Shown: positions 42,648-50,907 of the stretch, piece after piece
How the letters are laid out: every line of letters begins with the position of its first letter
Position numbering within the stretch: the stretch's first letter is position 1
Assembly (NCBI GenBank): GCA_009776955.1
Contig: WRMW01000004.1
Span: forward strand, 124,001-188,000
DNA length: 64,000 nt
Reading direction: 5' to 3'
DNA from: Clostridiales bacterium
GTDB lineage: Bacteria > Bacillota > Clostridia > Peptostreptococcales > Anaerovoracaceae
Translations under genes and position numbers: made by a program
The notes under the pieces: generated by a model
The model's input: the letters and a program-made list of their open reading frames with translations, nothing else
The model's database searches: none
What the model was told of the DNA's origin: nothing

Positions 42648-45035
42648 ATGGAGAATGAATTAGCACACAACGATATCTTTTCAGGGCGGCGCATGCCTAT
42701 GCCGGTCATACCGCTTCGCGGGATGGCGGCGTTTCCGAACATGGTCTTTCACTTTGATATAGGGCGCGAGAAGTCTGTAAATGCTCTTGAAAAAGCTATG
42801 ATGAGCAACCAGATCATCTTTTTGGTGGCCCAGAAAAACCCGGAGACTGAGTTGCCGACTGCAGAAGAGTACTATATGGTGGGGACTGTTGCGAAGATAA
42901 AGCAGATGCTCAGGCTGCCGGGCGATTCCATACGTGTGCTGGCTGAGGGGACTGCGCGCGGGCGTATAGAGGAAATAACAGCGGAGGCCCCTTTTGTCGA
43001 AGCGGTTGTTACGGAGATACCTCACGAGAGTTTCTCTGAAATACCTCCGCGTATCGAAGCGCTGACGCGCCTTGTGCTTGAAAGCTTTGACGAATATCTG
43101 TCTTTGAACGAGAGGCTGCCCTCGGAGGCCTTCGCCTCGATCGAGTCTATAGATGACCCAGGCACAATGGCTGATACCATCGCCTCACATGTGGATTTCA
43201 AGACGGAGCTGAAGCAGCAGATACTTGAGGCTTTTGACATAGGGCAGCGGCTTGAGATGCTTGAAGGGATGTTGAAAAAGGAAATCGAGATTGTTCGCAT
43301 CGAGCAGGATCTCACAAAAAAAGTCCGGGTCAATATTGGCAAAAACCAAAAGGAGTACTATCTTCGTGAGCAGCTCAAGACAATCCGTGAGGAGCTCGGG
43401 GATGACGAGAATGCTGAAGAGGAGGCCGCTGATTGGCTGAAGAAGCTGAAAAAGCTGAAGCTCGGCAAGAAGGTCTTTGAAAGAGTCGAAAAGGAGATCA
43501 AGAGGTATTCCCGCATGCAGCCGGGCTCGGCGGAGGCTACAGTCGTGCGAACTTATATAGACGGTGTCTTTGATTTGCCGTGGAACGCCTATAGCGCGAA
43601 GGATATAGATACCCGTGCGGCATCGAAAAAGCTGGATGAGGATCACTACGGGCTAGAGAAAGTCAAGGAGCGCATCCTTGAATATCTGGCCGTAATGCAG
43701 CTTTCGCCGTCGCTCAAAGCCCCAATCATCTGCCTTGTGGGGCCGCCAGGCGTGGGCAAGACCTCGATAGCGCGATCCGTGGCGGACGCGATGGGGCGGT
43801 CTTTTGTGCGCATGTCGCTTGGCGGCGTACGGGACGAGGCCGAGATAAGAGGCCACCGCCGTACGTATATAGGTTCTATACCAGGCCGCATAATAAACGG
43901 CATGAAAGAGGCCAAGACGATGGACCCAGTGTTTTTGTTCGACGAGGTCGACAAGATAGGCACGGATTTCCGTGGCGATCCCGCGTCCGCACTGCTTGAA
44001 GTGCTAGACCCAGAGCAGAACAAAGAGTTTACCGATCATTACTTGGAGTTTGCGTTCGATCTGTCCAAGGTGTTCTTCATCACTACGGCGAACACGACGG
44101 ACACTATACCCAAGCCGCTGCTCGACCGGATGGAGCTTATTGAGGTGCCAGGCTATACGGAGCACGAAAAAGTGAAGATTGCCGAGCAATACCTTATCCC
44201 CAAGCAGCTCAAGGAGCATGGGCTTGACGCGACTATGCTTGCGATACAGGGGTCGGCGTTGCATGGGATCATCAATCATTATACGCGCGAATCGGGCGTA
44301 AGGAACTTGGAGCGGAACATAGCTGGCATATGCCGCAAGGCGGCGCGGCGGATAGTCGAGAACAAGACCAAGAAGGCCGTGATAAGCTCGCGGAACCTTG
44401 AGAAATACCTCGGCAAGCATATGTTCAGGTACGATACGGCTTTTCAGGGTACGCTCGTGGGGGTGACGGCGGGGCTTGCGTGGACGGCAGTGGGCGGAAC
44501 GACGCTTTCTGTAGAAACCTCGGCTGTTTTAGGCAAGGGGAGCGTGGTTCTGACGGGGCAGCTTGGCGACGTGATGAAGGAGTCCGGCAGCGCTGCGATC
44601 TCATATATCCGTTCTATTGCGGCAAGCGTTGGGGTGCGTGAAAATTTTTATGACAAATACGACATCCACATCCATGTGCCTGAGGGGGCGACGCCTAAGG
44701 ACGGGCCGTCTGCCGGCGTTACGATGTGCATGGCGATACTGTCCACGCTCACGAAGATACCGGCACGTCAGGATGTCGCCATGACGGGCGAGATAACCTT
44801 GCAAGGCAAGGTGTTGCCGGTGGGGGGCATAAGGGAGAAGGTCTTGGCGGCTCATAGGGCAGGCATAAGGAAGGTGCTGCTTCCTCGCGACAACGCCGTC
44901 GACCTTGAGGAAATACCGAATGAGGTTCGCAAGGCGACGGAGTTTGTGCTGCTTGACCACGCAAATGATGCGATACCGCACATACTTACGAAAGCGCCCA
45001 AACCCTCCAAGAAAAATGATAATAAAAAGAGCTGA
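42648..45035 (+). CDS. lon: ATP-dependent Lon protease
   Basis: A 795-residue LonA protease. N-terminal substrate domain starting PVIPLRGMAAFPNMVFHFD, coiled middle, AAA+ module with GPPGVGKTS and FDEVDKI, and the C-terminal protease domain with the Ser688/Lys731 dyad (DGPSAG; REKVLAAHRAG), spaced 43 residues as in E. coli. ATG 42648 lies 13 bases after clpX without a clear ribosome site, so coupling is likely; a Met 15 residues on is an alternative. The last 20 bases overlap engB. Confidence 0.95.
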   Translation: MENELAHNDIFSGRRMPMPVIPLRGMAAFPNMVFHFDIGREKSVNALEKAMMSNQIIFLVAQKNPETELPTAEEYYMVGTVAKIKQMLRLPGDSIRVLAEGTARGRIEEITAEAPFVEAVVTEIPHESFSEIPPRIEALTRLVLESFDEYLSLNERLPSEAFASIESIDDPGTMADTIASHVDFKTELKQQILEAFDIGQRLEMLEGMLKKEIEIVRIEQDLTKKVRVNIGKNQKEYYLREQLKTIREELGDDENAEEEAADWLKKLKKLKLGKKVFERVEKEIKRYSRMQPGSAEATVVRTYIDGVFDLPWNAYSAKDIDTRAASKKLDEDHYGLEKVKERILEYLAVMQLSPSLKAPIICLVGPPGVGKTSIARSVADAMGRSFVRMSLGGVRDEAEIRGHRRTYIGSIPGRIINGMKEAKTMDPVFLFDEVDKIGTDFRGDPASALLEVLDPEQNKEFTDHYLEFAFDLSKVFFITTANTTDTIPKPLLDRMELIEVPGYTEHEKVKIAEQYLIPKQLKEHGLDATMLAIQGSALHGIINHYTRESGVRNLERNIAGICRKAARRIVENKTKKAVISSRNLEKYLGKHMFRYDTAFQGTLVGVTAGLAWTAVGGTTLSVETSAVLGKGSVVLTGQLGDVMKESGSAAISYIRSIAASVGVRENFYDKYDIHIHVPEGATPKDGPSAGVTMCMAILSTLTKIPARQDVAMTGEITLQGKVLPVGGIREKVLAAHRAGIRKVLLPRDNAVDLEEIPNEVRKATEFVLLDHANDAIPHILTKAPKPSKKNDNKKS

Positions 45036-45603
45036 CATTCTGGCGACTGTGGTGCGCCGTGACCAATACCCATCGGCTGGACCGCCGGAAATCGCTTTTG
45101 CGGGGCGGTCGAATGTGGGCAAGAGCTCGCTTTTGAACCTTATCACGAACAGGAAGAGCCTGGCACGGGTCAGCGGCAGCCCTGGCAAGACCCAGACGAT
45201 AAATTTTTATTCTGTCAACGGCGATGAGTTCCGCATAGTCGACCTGCCGGGCTATGGGTATGCACGTGTGTCCCGCAGCGTTTCGGAGAAGTGGGGCGCG
45301 ATGGTCGAAAGCTATCTTGGGGGGCGGGACACGCTCAGAGCGGTGTGCGTGCTGGTGGACATCCGGCATGAGCCGACGGGGCAGGACGGGCAGCTTGTGG
45401 AGTATCTTGCGCACTATGGCATCCCTGCGCTTATCGTGGCGACTAAGGCGGACAAGATCGGCACAAACATACGTTCTAGGCATTTGGCGGCTATACGCAG
45501 CGCGCTCGGGCTGCCGGACGGGGAGCGTGTGGTGTGCGTGTCGTCGCTGAAACGGACGGGCGTGGAGGAATTGCTTGGGGCGATGGAGGGTTATTTGCAA
45601 TGA
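45016..45603 (+). CDS. engB: Ribosome biogenesis GTPase EngB (YsxC)
   Basis: A 195-residue small GTPase needed for large ribosomal subunit assembly. G1 is GRSNVGKSS, G2 lies in GKTQTINFY, G3 DLPGYGYA, G4 TKADK, G5 VSSLK. ATG 45016 sits inside the end of lon, as is common for this pair; an earlier in-frame ATG (44905) is deep within lon and rejected. The stop is followed at once by the hpt ATG. Confidence 0.94.
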   Translation: MIIKRADILATVVRRDQYPSAGPPEIAFAGRSNVGKSSLLNLITNRKSLARVSGSPGKTQTINFYSVNGDEFRIVDLPGYGYARVSRSVSEKWGAMVESYLGGRDTLRAVCVLVDIRHEPTGQDGQLVEYLAHYGIPALIVATKADKIGTNIRSRHLAAIRSALGLPDGERVVCVSSLKRTGVEELLGAMEGYLQ

Positions 45604-46161
45604 ATGGAGCGAGTGGAGAGCGAGGTGAATGCGGTGGGTGATTACAAGCAGGGCGAGGCGATTTTTACGCAGGAGCGAATTGAGGCGAGGGCGGCTGAGA
45701 TAGGCAAGCAGATCACGGCCGACTATGCGGGCAAGGAAGTGGTGCTTATCGGCATATTGACGGGCTGCGTGATGTGGCTGTCCGAGATAATGAAGTCGAT
45801 AGGCCTTGACACCGCCGTGGATTTCATGTCCGTTTCGAGCTATGGCGCGGCGACGAAATCGTCCGGCATCGTGAAGATTTTGAAAGATCTTAATATTAAT
45901 ATAGAGGGGCGGCATGTTATCATTGTAGAGGACATCATAGACAGCGGCACGACGCTCGACTATCTGTGCAACTATCTTGAGGGGCACGGGACGGCCAGCC
46001 TGAAGGTATGCGCCATGCTCGACAAGCCTTCGGGGCGGCGCATAGATATAAATGCGGATTATGTAGGCTTCACGGCACCGCCTGCATTTTTGGTCGGGTA
46101 CGGGCTTGATGCAGACCAGAGGTATAGGAATCTACCGTATATCGCGGCGCTTGAAGTGTAG
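45604..46161 (+). CDS. hpt: Hypoxanthine phosphoribosyltransferase
   Basis: A 185-residue purine salvage enzyme turning hypoxanthine or guanine plus PRPP into IMP or GMP. The PRPP loop is VIIVEDIIDSGTTL; the PPi loop is ILTGCVMW; YVGFTAPPAFLVGYGLD is the purine-binding end. The ATG abuts the engB stop. The first dozen residues (MERVESEVNAVG) go beyond the usual start, so an internal GTG is possible. Confidence 0.93.
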   Translation: MERVESEVNAVGDYKQGEAIFTQERIEARAAEIGKQITADYAGKEVVLIGILTGCVMWLSEIMKSIGLDTAVDFMSVSSYGAATKSSGIVKILKDLNINIEGRHVIIVEDIIDSGTTLDYLCNYLEGHGTASLKVCAMLDKPSGRRIDINADYVGFTAPPAFLVGYGLDADQRYRNLPYIAALEV

Positions 46162-46218
46162 TCAACAATCAATTCGTTAAGGGTAGTTTGCGGTTTATTT
46201 AAGAGGAGGATTATCAGA

Positions 46219-46800
46219 ATGGGTTACAAAGTAGGAGTGGGCATCTCAAACAAGCATTTGCACGTGTCGGACGCAGACCTCGAAACGCTCTTTGGGGCGG
46301 GGGCGAAGCTTACGCCGATAAAGGAACTGGTGCAGCCAGGCCAGTACGCGGCCGATGAGAGGGTCGATATCGTCGGGCCTAAGAGCACGTTCAAGGGGAT
46401 TCGCATCATAGGGCCGACGCGGCCGCAGACGCAGGTCGAGATCTCGGCGACGGACGCCCGTGCGCTCGGGCTTGACGTGCCTGTGTGCGAGTCGGGCAAG
46501 CTGGACGGGACGCCGGGCGTGAAGCTGGTGGGGCCGGCAGGCGAGCTTGATCTCGCTGAGGGCGTGATGATAGCGCTCAGGCATATACACCTTTCTCCGT
46601 CCGAGGCCGAGGAAGCGGGCTTGAAGGACAAGGACATTGTGGATGTGCAGACTTTTGGGACGCGGCCGGTCATCTTTCAGGATGTACTTATCCGCTCGGG
46701 CGACCCGCACAGGAACGAATTCCACATCGACACGGACGAAGCGAACGCGGCCGGCGTCGAGAACTATCAGGAGGTGGAGATCATTTCAGGCCCCAAGTAG
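46219..46800 (+). CDS. pduL: PduL-type phosphotransacylase
   Basis: A 193-residue zinc enzyme that interconverts acyl-CoA and acyl phosphate. Two beta-barrel repeats each carry the metal-binding His motif: NKHLHVSD near the start and ALRHIHLSPSEAE near 120. There is no N-terminal encapsulation peptide of the type used for microcompartments, and no shell genes nearby. Together with PFOR it could make acetyl phosphate for ATP formation. Ribosome site AGAGGAGG lies before the ATG. Acetate kinase is not in the window. Confidence 0.9.
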   Translation: MGYKVGVGISNKHLHVSDADLETLFGAGAKLTPIKELVQPGQYAADERVDIVGPKSTFKGIRIIGPTRPQTQVEISATDARALGLDVPVCESGKLDGTPGVKLVGPAGELDLAEGVMIALRHIHLSPSEAEEAGLKDKDIVDVQTFGTRPVIFQDVLIRSGDPHRNEFHIDTDEANAAGVENYQEVEIISGPK

Positions 46801-46809
46801 GGGTATGGC

Positions 46810-47778
46810 CTATAGGCGGCGGGCGATGGCGATTACGTCGCCAAGTACGGCGCTGGCGGTGGGGAAAGGCCCAGCGCCTTTGCCGTAAAACACTAGGTCG
46901 TCCACGGCGTTGCCTCGTATAAGCAAGGCGTTGTATTCATTGCGCACCTCCGCGAGGGGGTGCGTTTTGTTCAGCCATGAGGGCTGGACGAAGCATTCGC
47001 ATGTGCCGTCCGGCGCTCGGAAAGCGCTTGCCAGCAGCTTGATGACACAGCCGTTTTCGGCAGCCTCCCTGAAATCTTCCGGCGTGATTCTCGTGATGCC
47101 CCGCGTGGGTATGTCCTCGGGGCGCACGCGCTTGCCGAACACGAGCGACATCAGTATTGAAAGCTTGTTGGCTACATCCTCACCTTTGACGTCGCCTGTG
47201 GGGTCGGCTTCCGCAAAGCCGAGTTCTTGCGCCTCTTTCAGCACGTCGTCATATGGGAGGCCTTGCTCGCTCATTTTCGTCAGTATGTAATTGGTCGTGC
47301 CGTTCAATATGCCGTGCATTTCCGTATACTCGTTGGCACAGAGGTGTTCGGTGATGGCGCCGATAAGGGGGATGCCGCCGCCGACGCTCGCCTCGAAGCG
47401 GAATCCCACCCCGCTTGATGCCGCAGTCTCGGTAAGAAGCTCATAGTTTTCGGCTATGGCCGCCTTGTTTGCGGACACGACGCTTTTGCCGCCTTTCATT
47501 GCCGAGGCCATAAAAGAGGTCGCCGGCTCGATGCCGCCGATAAGCTCGACAACGATATCAATATCCGGGTCATCGAAAATTGCCGAGGGGTCCTCGGTGA
47601 ACACTCCTGGCGGCACCGTGAACCCACGGTCGCGTTCTTGATCCAATTCGAGTATCCTTGTGATTCTCAAGTCGAGTCCAGTGGTTGCCTCGATATGCGT
47701 GCGGTTTTGCTCCAACACCTTGTAAGTGCCGGCGCCTATATTGCCAAGCCCGAGCAGGCCGATACTGATACGTTTCAT
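46810..47778 (-). CDS. hom: Homoserine dehydrogenase without ACT domain
   Basis: A 322-residue NAD(P)-dependent enzyme that reduces aspartate semialdehyde to homoserine for threonine and methionine synthesis. Rossmann motif GLLGLGNIGAGTYK; catalytic region ASVGGGIPLIGAI, LNGTTNYILTKM and EAQELGFAEADPTGDVKGEDVANKL split over strands. The usual C-terminal ACT domain of about 90 residues is missing: the chain ends with the catalytic domain (AVLGDVIAIARRL). ATG 47778 follows GGAGG at 7 bases; the longer open frame upstream runs into the gap gene on the other strand and is rejected. Confidence 0.92.
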   Translation of the reverse strand: MKRISIGLLGLGNIGAGTYKVLEQNRTHIEATTGLDLRITRILELDQERDRGFTVPPGVFTEDPSAIFDDPDIDIVVELIGGIEPATSFMASAMKGGKSVVSANKAAIAENYELLTETAASSGVGFRFEASVGGGIPLIGAITEHLCANEYTEMHGILNGTTNYILTKMSEQGLPYDDVLKEAQELGFAEADPTGDVKGEDVANKLSILMSLVFGKRVRPEDIPTRGITRITPEDFREAAENGCVIKLLASAFRAPDGTCECFVQPSWLNKTHPLAEVRNEYNALLIRGNAVDDLVFYGKGAGPFPTASAVLGDVIAIARRL

Positions 47779-47836
47779 GTTTTTACCTCCAAAAAAATCT
47801 TTCTGTGGCTCATAGTATACCACAAGCAAAAAATCC

Positions 47837-47865
47837 TTGAATGGCGGAGAAAGAAAGTATAGAAT
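47837..47865 (+). promoter_or_regulatory. Promoter of the gap-pgk-tpiA operon
   Basis: TTGAAT (47837-47842), a 17-bp spacer and TAGAAT (47860-47865) predict a start near 47872, 31 bases before the gap ATG. No operator typical of CggR is recognised. Confidence 0.55.
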
Positions 47866-47902
47866 GTAGTGGTTATATTTTTGGTACTCAAGGAGAAAAG
47901 AA

Positions 47903-48898
47903 ATGGGAAAAAAAGTAGGGATCAACGGGTTCGGCAGGATAGGGCGCAATGCGTTCAAGGCGGCTATGGAAAAAGGGTCAGATCTAGATATCGTAGCGAT
48001 AAATGATGTCACAGATGCCAAGACGCTGGCGCATTTGCTCAAGTATGACAGCTGCTTCGGCATTTTCGCAGGGGACGTGAAAGCGAAGGACGATGCCATC
48101 GTAGTGAACGGCAAGGAGATAAAGATAACCGCCGTCCGCAACCCCGCAGAATTGCCGTGGGGCGAGCTTGGGGTCGAAGTGGTCCTTGAGTCGACAGGCA
48201 TCTTCACAAAGAAGGCGGACGCAGAGAAGCATATCCAGGCGGGCGCGAAGAAAGTCGTCATATCGGCGCCAGCGACGGATGAGGACATCACGATAGTAAT
48301 GGGCGTCAACGAGGACAAGTATGACCCTGCGGCACACCATGTGATCTCAAATGCGTCATGCACAACGAACTGCCTTGCGCCGGTGGCAAAGGTCATCGAC
48401 CGCGAGTTCGGCATAGTGCGTGGCATGATGACTACCATACATTCATATACGAACGACCAGCAGATACTCGACCTTCCGCACAAGGACCTTCGCAGGGCGA
48501 GGGCGGCGGCGATGTCGATGATACCGACGACGACGGGCGCCGCAAAGGCGGTCTCGCTCGTGCTTCCTCAGCTTGCGGGCAAGCTGAACGGCGGGGCGAT
48601 GCGTGTGCCTACGCCTGCGGTCTCGGTCGTGGACGTGGTCTTTGAGCTCTCGAAAGCTACGGACAAGGATGCGGTGAACGCGGCTTTGAAGAAAGCATCG
48701 GAGACCGAAATGCCAGGGATACTGGGCTTCAGCGACGAGCCGCTTGTCAGCATCGACTACAAGGGCGATTCGCGTAGCTCCGTTGTCGATGGGATGTCAA
48801 CCATGGTGATCGACGGCACCATGCTGAAAGTGCTTTCATGGTACGACAATGAGTGGGGCTATAGCTGCCGCGCCGTCGATTTGATGGAGTATATATAG
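47903..48898 (+). CDS. gap: Glyceraldehyde-3-phosphate dehydrogenase, type I
   Basis: A 331-residue tetrameric glycolytic enzyme. NAD-binding GINGFGRIGRNAF; Cys153 in SNASCTTNCLAP is catalytic. The GlcNAc-like phosphate loops (TTTGAAKAV, RVPTPAVSVVD) and ESTGIF are intact. Ribosome site AAGGAG. It leads gap-pgk-tpiA; no cggR-type regulator precedes it. Confidence 0.97.
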   Translation: MGKKVGINGFGRIGRNAFKAAMEKGSDLDIVAINDVTDAKTLAHLLKYDSCFGIFAGDVKAKDDAIVVNGKEIKITAVRNPAELPWGELGVEVVLESTGIFTKKADAEKHIQAGAKKVVISAPATDEDITIVMGVNEDKYDPAAHHVISNASCTTNCLAPVAKVIDREFGIVRGMMTTIHSYTNDQQILDLPHKDLRRARAAAMSMIPTTTGAAKAVSLVLPQLAGKLNGGAMRVPTPAVSVVDVVFELSKATDKDAVNAALKKASETEMPGILGFSDEPLVSIDYKGDSRSSVVDGMSTMVIDGTMLKVLSWYDNEWGYSCRAVDLMEYI

Positions 48899-48902
48899 AA
48901 TT

Positions 48903-50120
48903 ATGAAACAAACGGTAAGGGATTTTGATTTTGGCGGCAAGACCGCTATAGTGCGGTGCGATTTCAATGTGCCGCTTGATGGCGATGGGCGCATCACGGA
49001 CGACACGAGGATAGCGGGTGCCCTGCCTACTATTGAGTATTTAAGAGGGCAGGGCGCCCGCGTCATACTTATGAGTCATCTTGGGCGGCCGAAAGGTGAG
49101 CCCAAGGCTGAGTTTTCGCTTGCGCCGGTCGCGGCGGATCTTTCAGCAAGGCTTGGCGCTCCCGTATGGTTCGAGAGCGTGCCTGCGGTGGTGGACGATG
49201 GCGTGCGGGCGAAGTCGGCATCTTTGGCGGCGGGCGAGGTGATGCTTTTGGAGAACACACGTTTCCGCACGGAAGAAGATGCGAAAGATCTTTCCGTGCA
49301 GGCGCCGTTTGCGAAAGAGCTTGCATCGCTTGCAGACGTATTTGTCAACGACGCCTTCGGCACGGCGCACCGCCACCATGCCTCGACTGCCGGGGTGGCC
49401 GACTACATCCCCGCTGTGATGGGATTTCTTATCGAGAAAGAGCTAAAGTTTTTGGGCGAGGCGCTCGACAGCCCTAAGCGCCCGTTCGTTGCGATACTCG
49501 GTGGCGCAAAGGTGGCGGACAAGATAGCCGTGATCGAGAGCCTTATGCAGAAAGCCGACACGCTTTTGGTTGGCGGCGGGATGGTCTATACCTTCCTGAA
49601 AGCGCAGGGGTGCGAGATAGGCGATTCCATACTGGACAAGGACGGCATAGCGTTCGCAGGCTCGCTGCTTGCGCGGGCTGAAAAAGAAGGCGTAAAACTG
49701 CTTCTCGCCACGGATGTCGTGGCGGCGGAGGCGTTCTCGAACGATGCGCCTTTTGAGGTGTACGAAGCGGCACCGCCGAACGGAGTGCCAGAAGGCCGTC
49801 AGGGACTCGATATAGGGCCTAAGACCACGGAAGCTTTTGTGCGTGAAATCGCCAGCGCCGGCACCATCCTGTGGAACGGGCCGGTGGGCGTATTTGAGAT
49901 GCCGAACTTTGAAAAAGGCACGCGGGCGGTGGCGGAAGCCATCGTGAAGGCTACGGAGAGCGGCGCGATGTCCATCGTCGGTGGTGGGGACAGCGCAGCG
50001 GCGGTAGCGCTCTATGGCTTCTCCGAAAAAATGAGCCATGTCAGCACGGGCGGCGGCGCGTCGCTTGAGTTTATCGAGGGAAAAAAGCTGCCGGGTGTGG
50101 AGGTGCTGAACGAAAAATGA
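48903..50120 (+). CDS. pgk: Phosphoglycerate kinase
   Basis: A 405-residue enzyme that makes ATP from 1,3-bisphosphoglycerate. N-domain substrate loops RCDFNVPLD and SHLGRPKG; hinge region; C-domain nucleotide motif IVGGGDSAAAV and the helix-stabilising STGGGASLEFIEG. It begins four bases after gap and overlaps tpiA by four bases (ATGA), so the three glycolytic genes are coupled. Confidence 0.97.
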   Translation: MKQTVRDFDFGGKTAIVRCDFNVPLDGDGRITDDTRIAGALPTIEYLRGQGARVILMSHLGRPKGEPKAEFSLAPVAADLSARLGAPVWFESVPAVVDDGVRAKSASLAAGEVMLLENTRFRTEEDAKDLSVQAPFAKELASLADVFVNDAFGTAHRHHASTAGVADYIPAVMGFLIEKELKFLGEALDSPKRPFVAILGGAKVADKIAVIESLMQKADTLLVGGGMVYTFLKAQGCEIGDSILDKDGIAFAGSLLARAEKEGVKLLLATDVVAAEAFSNDAPFEVYEAAPPNGVPEGRQGLDIGPKTTEAFVREIASAGTILWNGPVGVFEMPNFEKGTRAVAEAIVKATESGAMSIVGGGDSAAAVALYGFSEKMSHVSTGGGASLEFIEGKKLPGVEVLNEK

Positions 50121-50869
50121 GAAAGAAATTGATAGCAGGGAATTGGAAGATGTACAAGACCACGGCTGAGGCTGTGGCCTTTGCCAAGGAGTTCAAGACG
50201 ATTTTCGCCGGAAGCAATACGGAAAACGAGGCGGCGGTCTGTGCGCCTTTCACGCAGCTTGCGGCTCTGAAGGAAGCGTTTTCCGGCAGCGGCATAGGCA
50301 TCGGGGCACAGAATATGCACTTTGAGGCGGAAGGCGCCTATACGGGCGAGATATCCGCTCCGATGCTCGCCGAGATAGGGGTGGACTATTGCGTCGTAGG
50401 GCATTCCGAGCGACGTCAATATTTCCTGGAAACGGATGAAACCGTAAGCAAAAAACTCCATGCGGCGTTTGAGCATGGCATCACCCCTATATTCTGCGTC
50501 GGCGAGGTGCTGTCGCAACGCGAGGCGGGCAAGGAGTTCGTTGTCGTCCGCACCCAATTGGCGGCAGGGCTTTCGGGCCTGACCGCCGAGTGCGTTCAGC
50601 GGCTTGTCATAGCGTATGAACCCGTTTGGGCGATAGGGACGGGACGCACCGCCACGGCGGCCCAGGCCGAAGAAATGTGCGCATTTATCCGTAGCGAGGT
50701 AAAAAAACTTTATGGCGAGGATGCTGCAAACGCTGTCCGTGTGCAATACGGCGGCAGCGTAAAGCCGGAGAACGCCGCAGAGATACTTAATATGCCAAAT
50801 ATCGACGGAGCGCTTGTGGGCGGCGCAAGTTTGCAGCCCGAAGGGTTTCTGGCGATTTGTAGTGTATGA
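50117..50869 (+). CDS. tpiA: Triosephosphate isomerase
   Basis: A 250-residue TIM barrel that interconverts dihydroxyacetone phosphate and glyceraldehyde 3-phosphate. Active-site residues are Asn9 and Lys11 (GNWKMY), His96 (VVGHSERR) and Glu168 (AYEPVWAIGTG); the phosphate loop YGGSVKPEN is also present. Normal length. No pgm or eno follows; the next gene is the membrane pyrophosphatase. Confidence 0.97.
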   Translation: MRKKLIAGNWKMYKTTAEAVAFAKEFKTIFAGSNTENEAAVCAPFTQLAALKEAFSGSGIGIGAQNMHFEAEGAYTGEISAPMLAEIGVDYCVVGHSERRQYFLETDETVSKKLHAAFEHGITPIFCVGEVLSQREAGKEFVVVRTQLAAGLSGLTAECVQRLVIAYEPVWAIGTGRTATAAQAEEMCAFIRSEVKKLYGEDAANAVRVQYGGSVKPENAAEILNMPNIDGALVGGASLQPEGFLAICSV

Positions 50870-50907
50870 TATAGTCCACAAAATGCATATGAAAGGTAAG
50901 AAAACTA

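Noticed and set aside
46162-46218. Microcompartment locus around pduL
   Set aside because: Neighbours are hpt and hom; no shell-protein gene or encapsulation peptide is seen.
47779-48483. Long N-terminal extension of homoserine dehydrogenase
   Set aside because: It runs antisense through gap; the Rossmann motif starts just after ATG 47778, which has GGAGG upstream.
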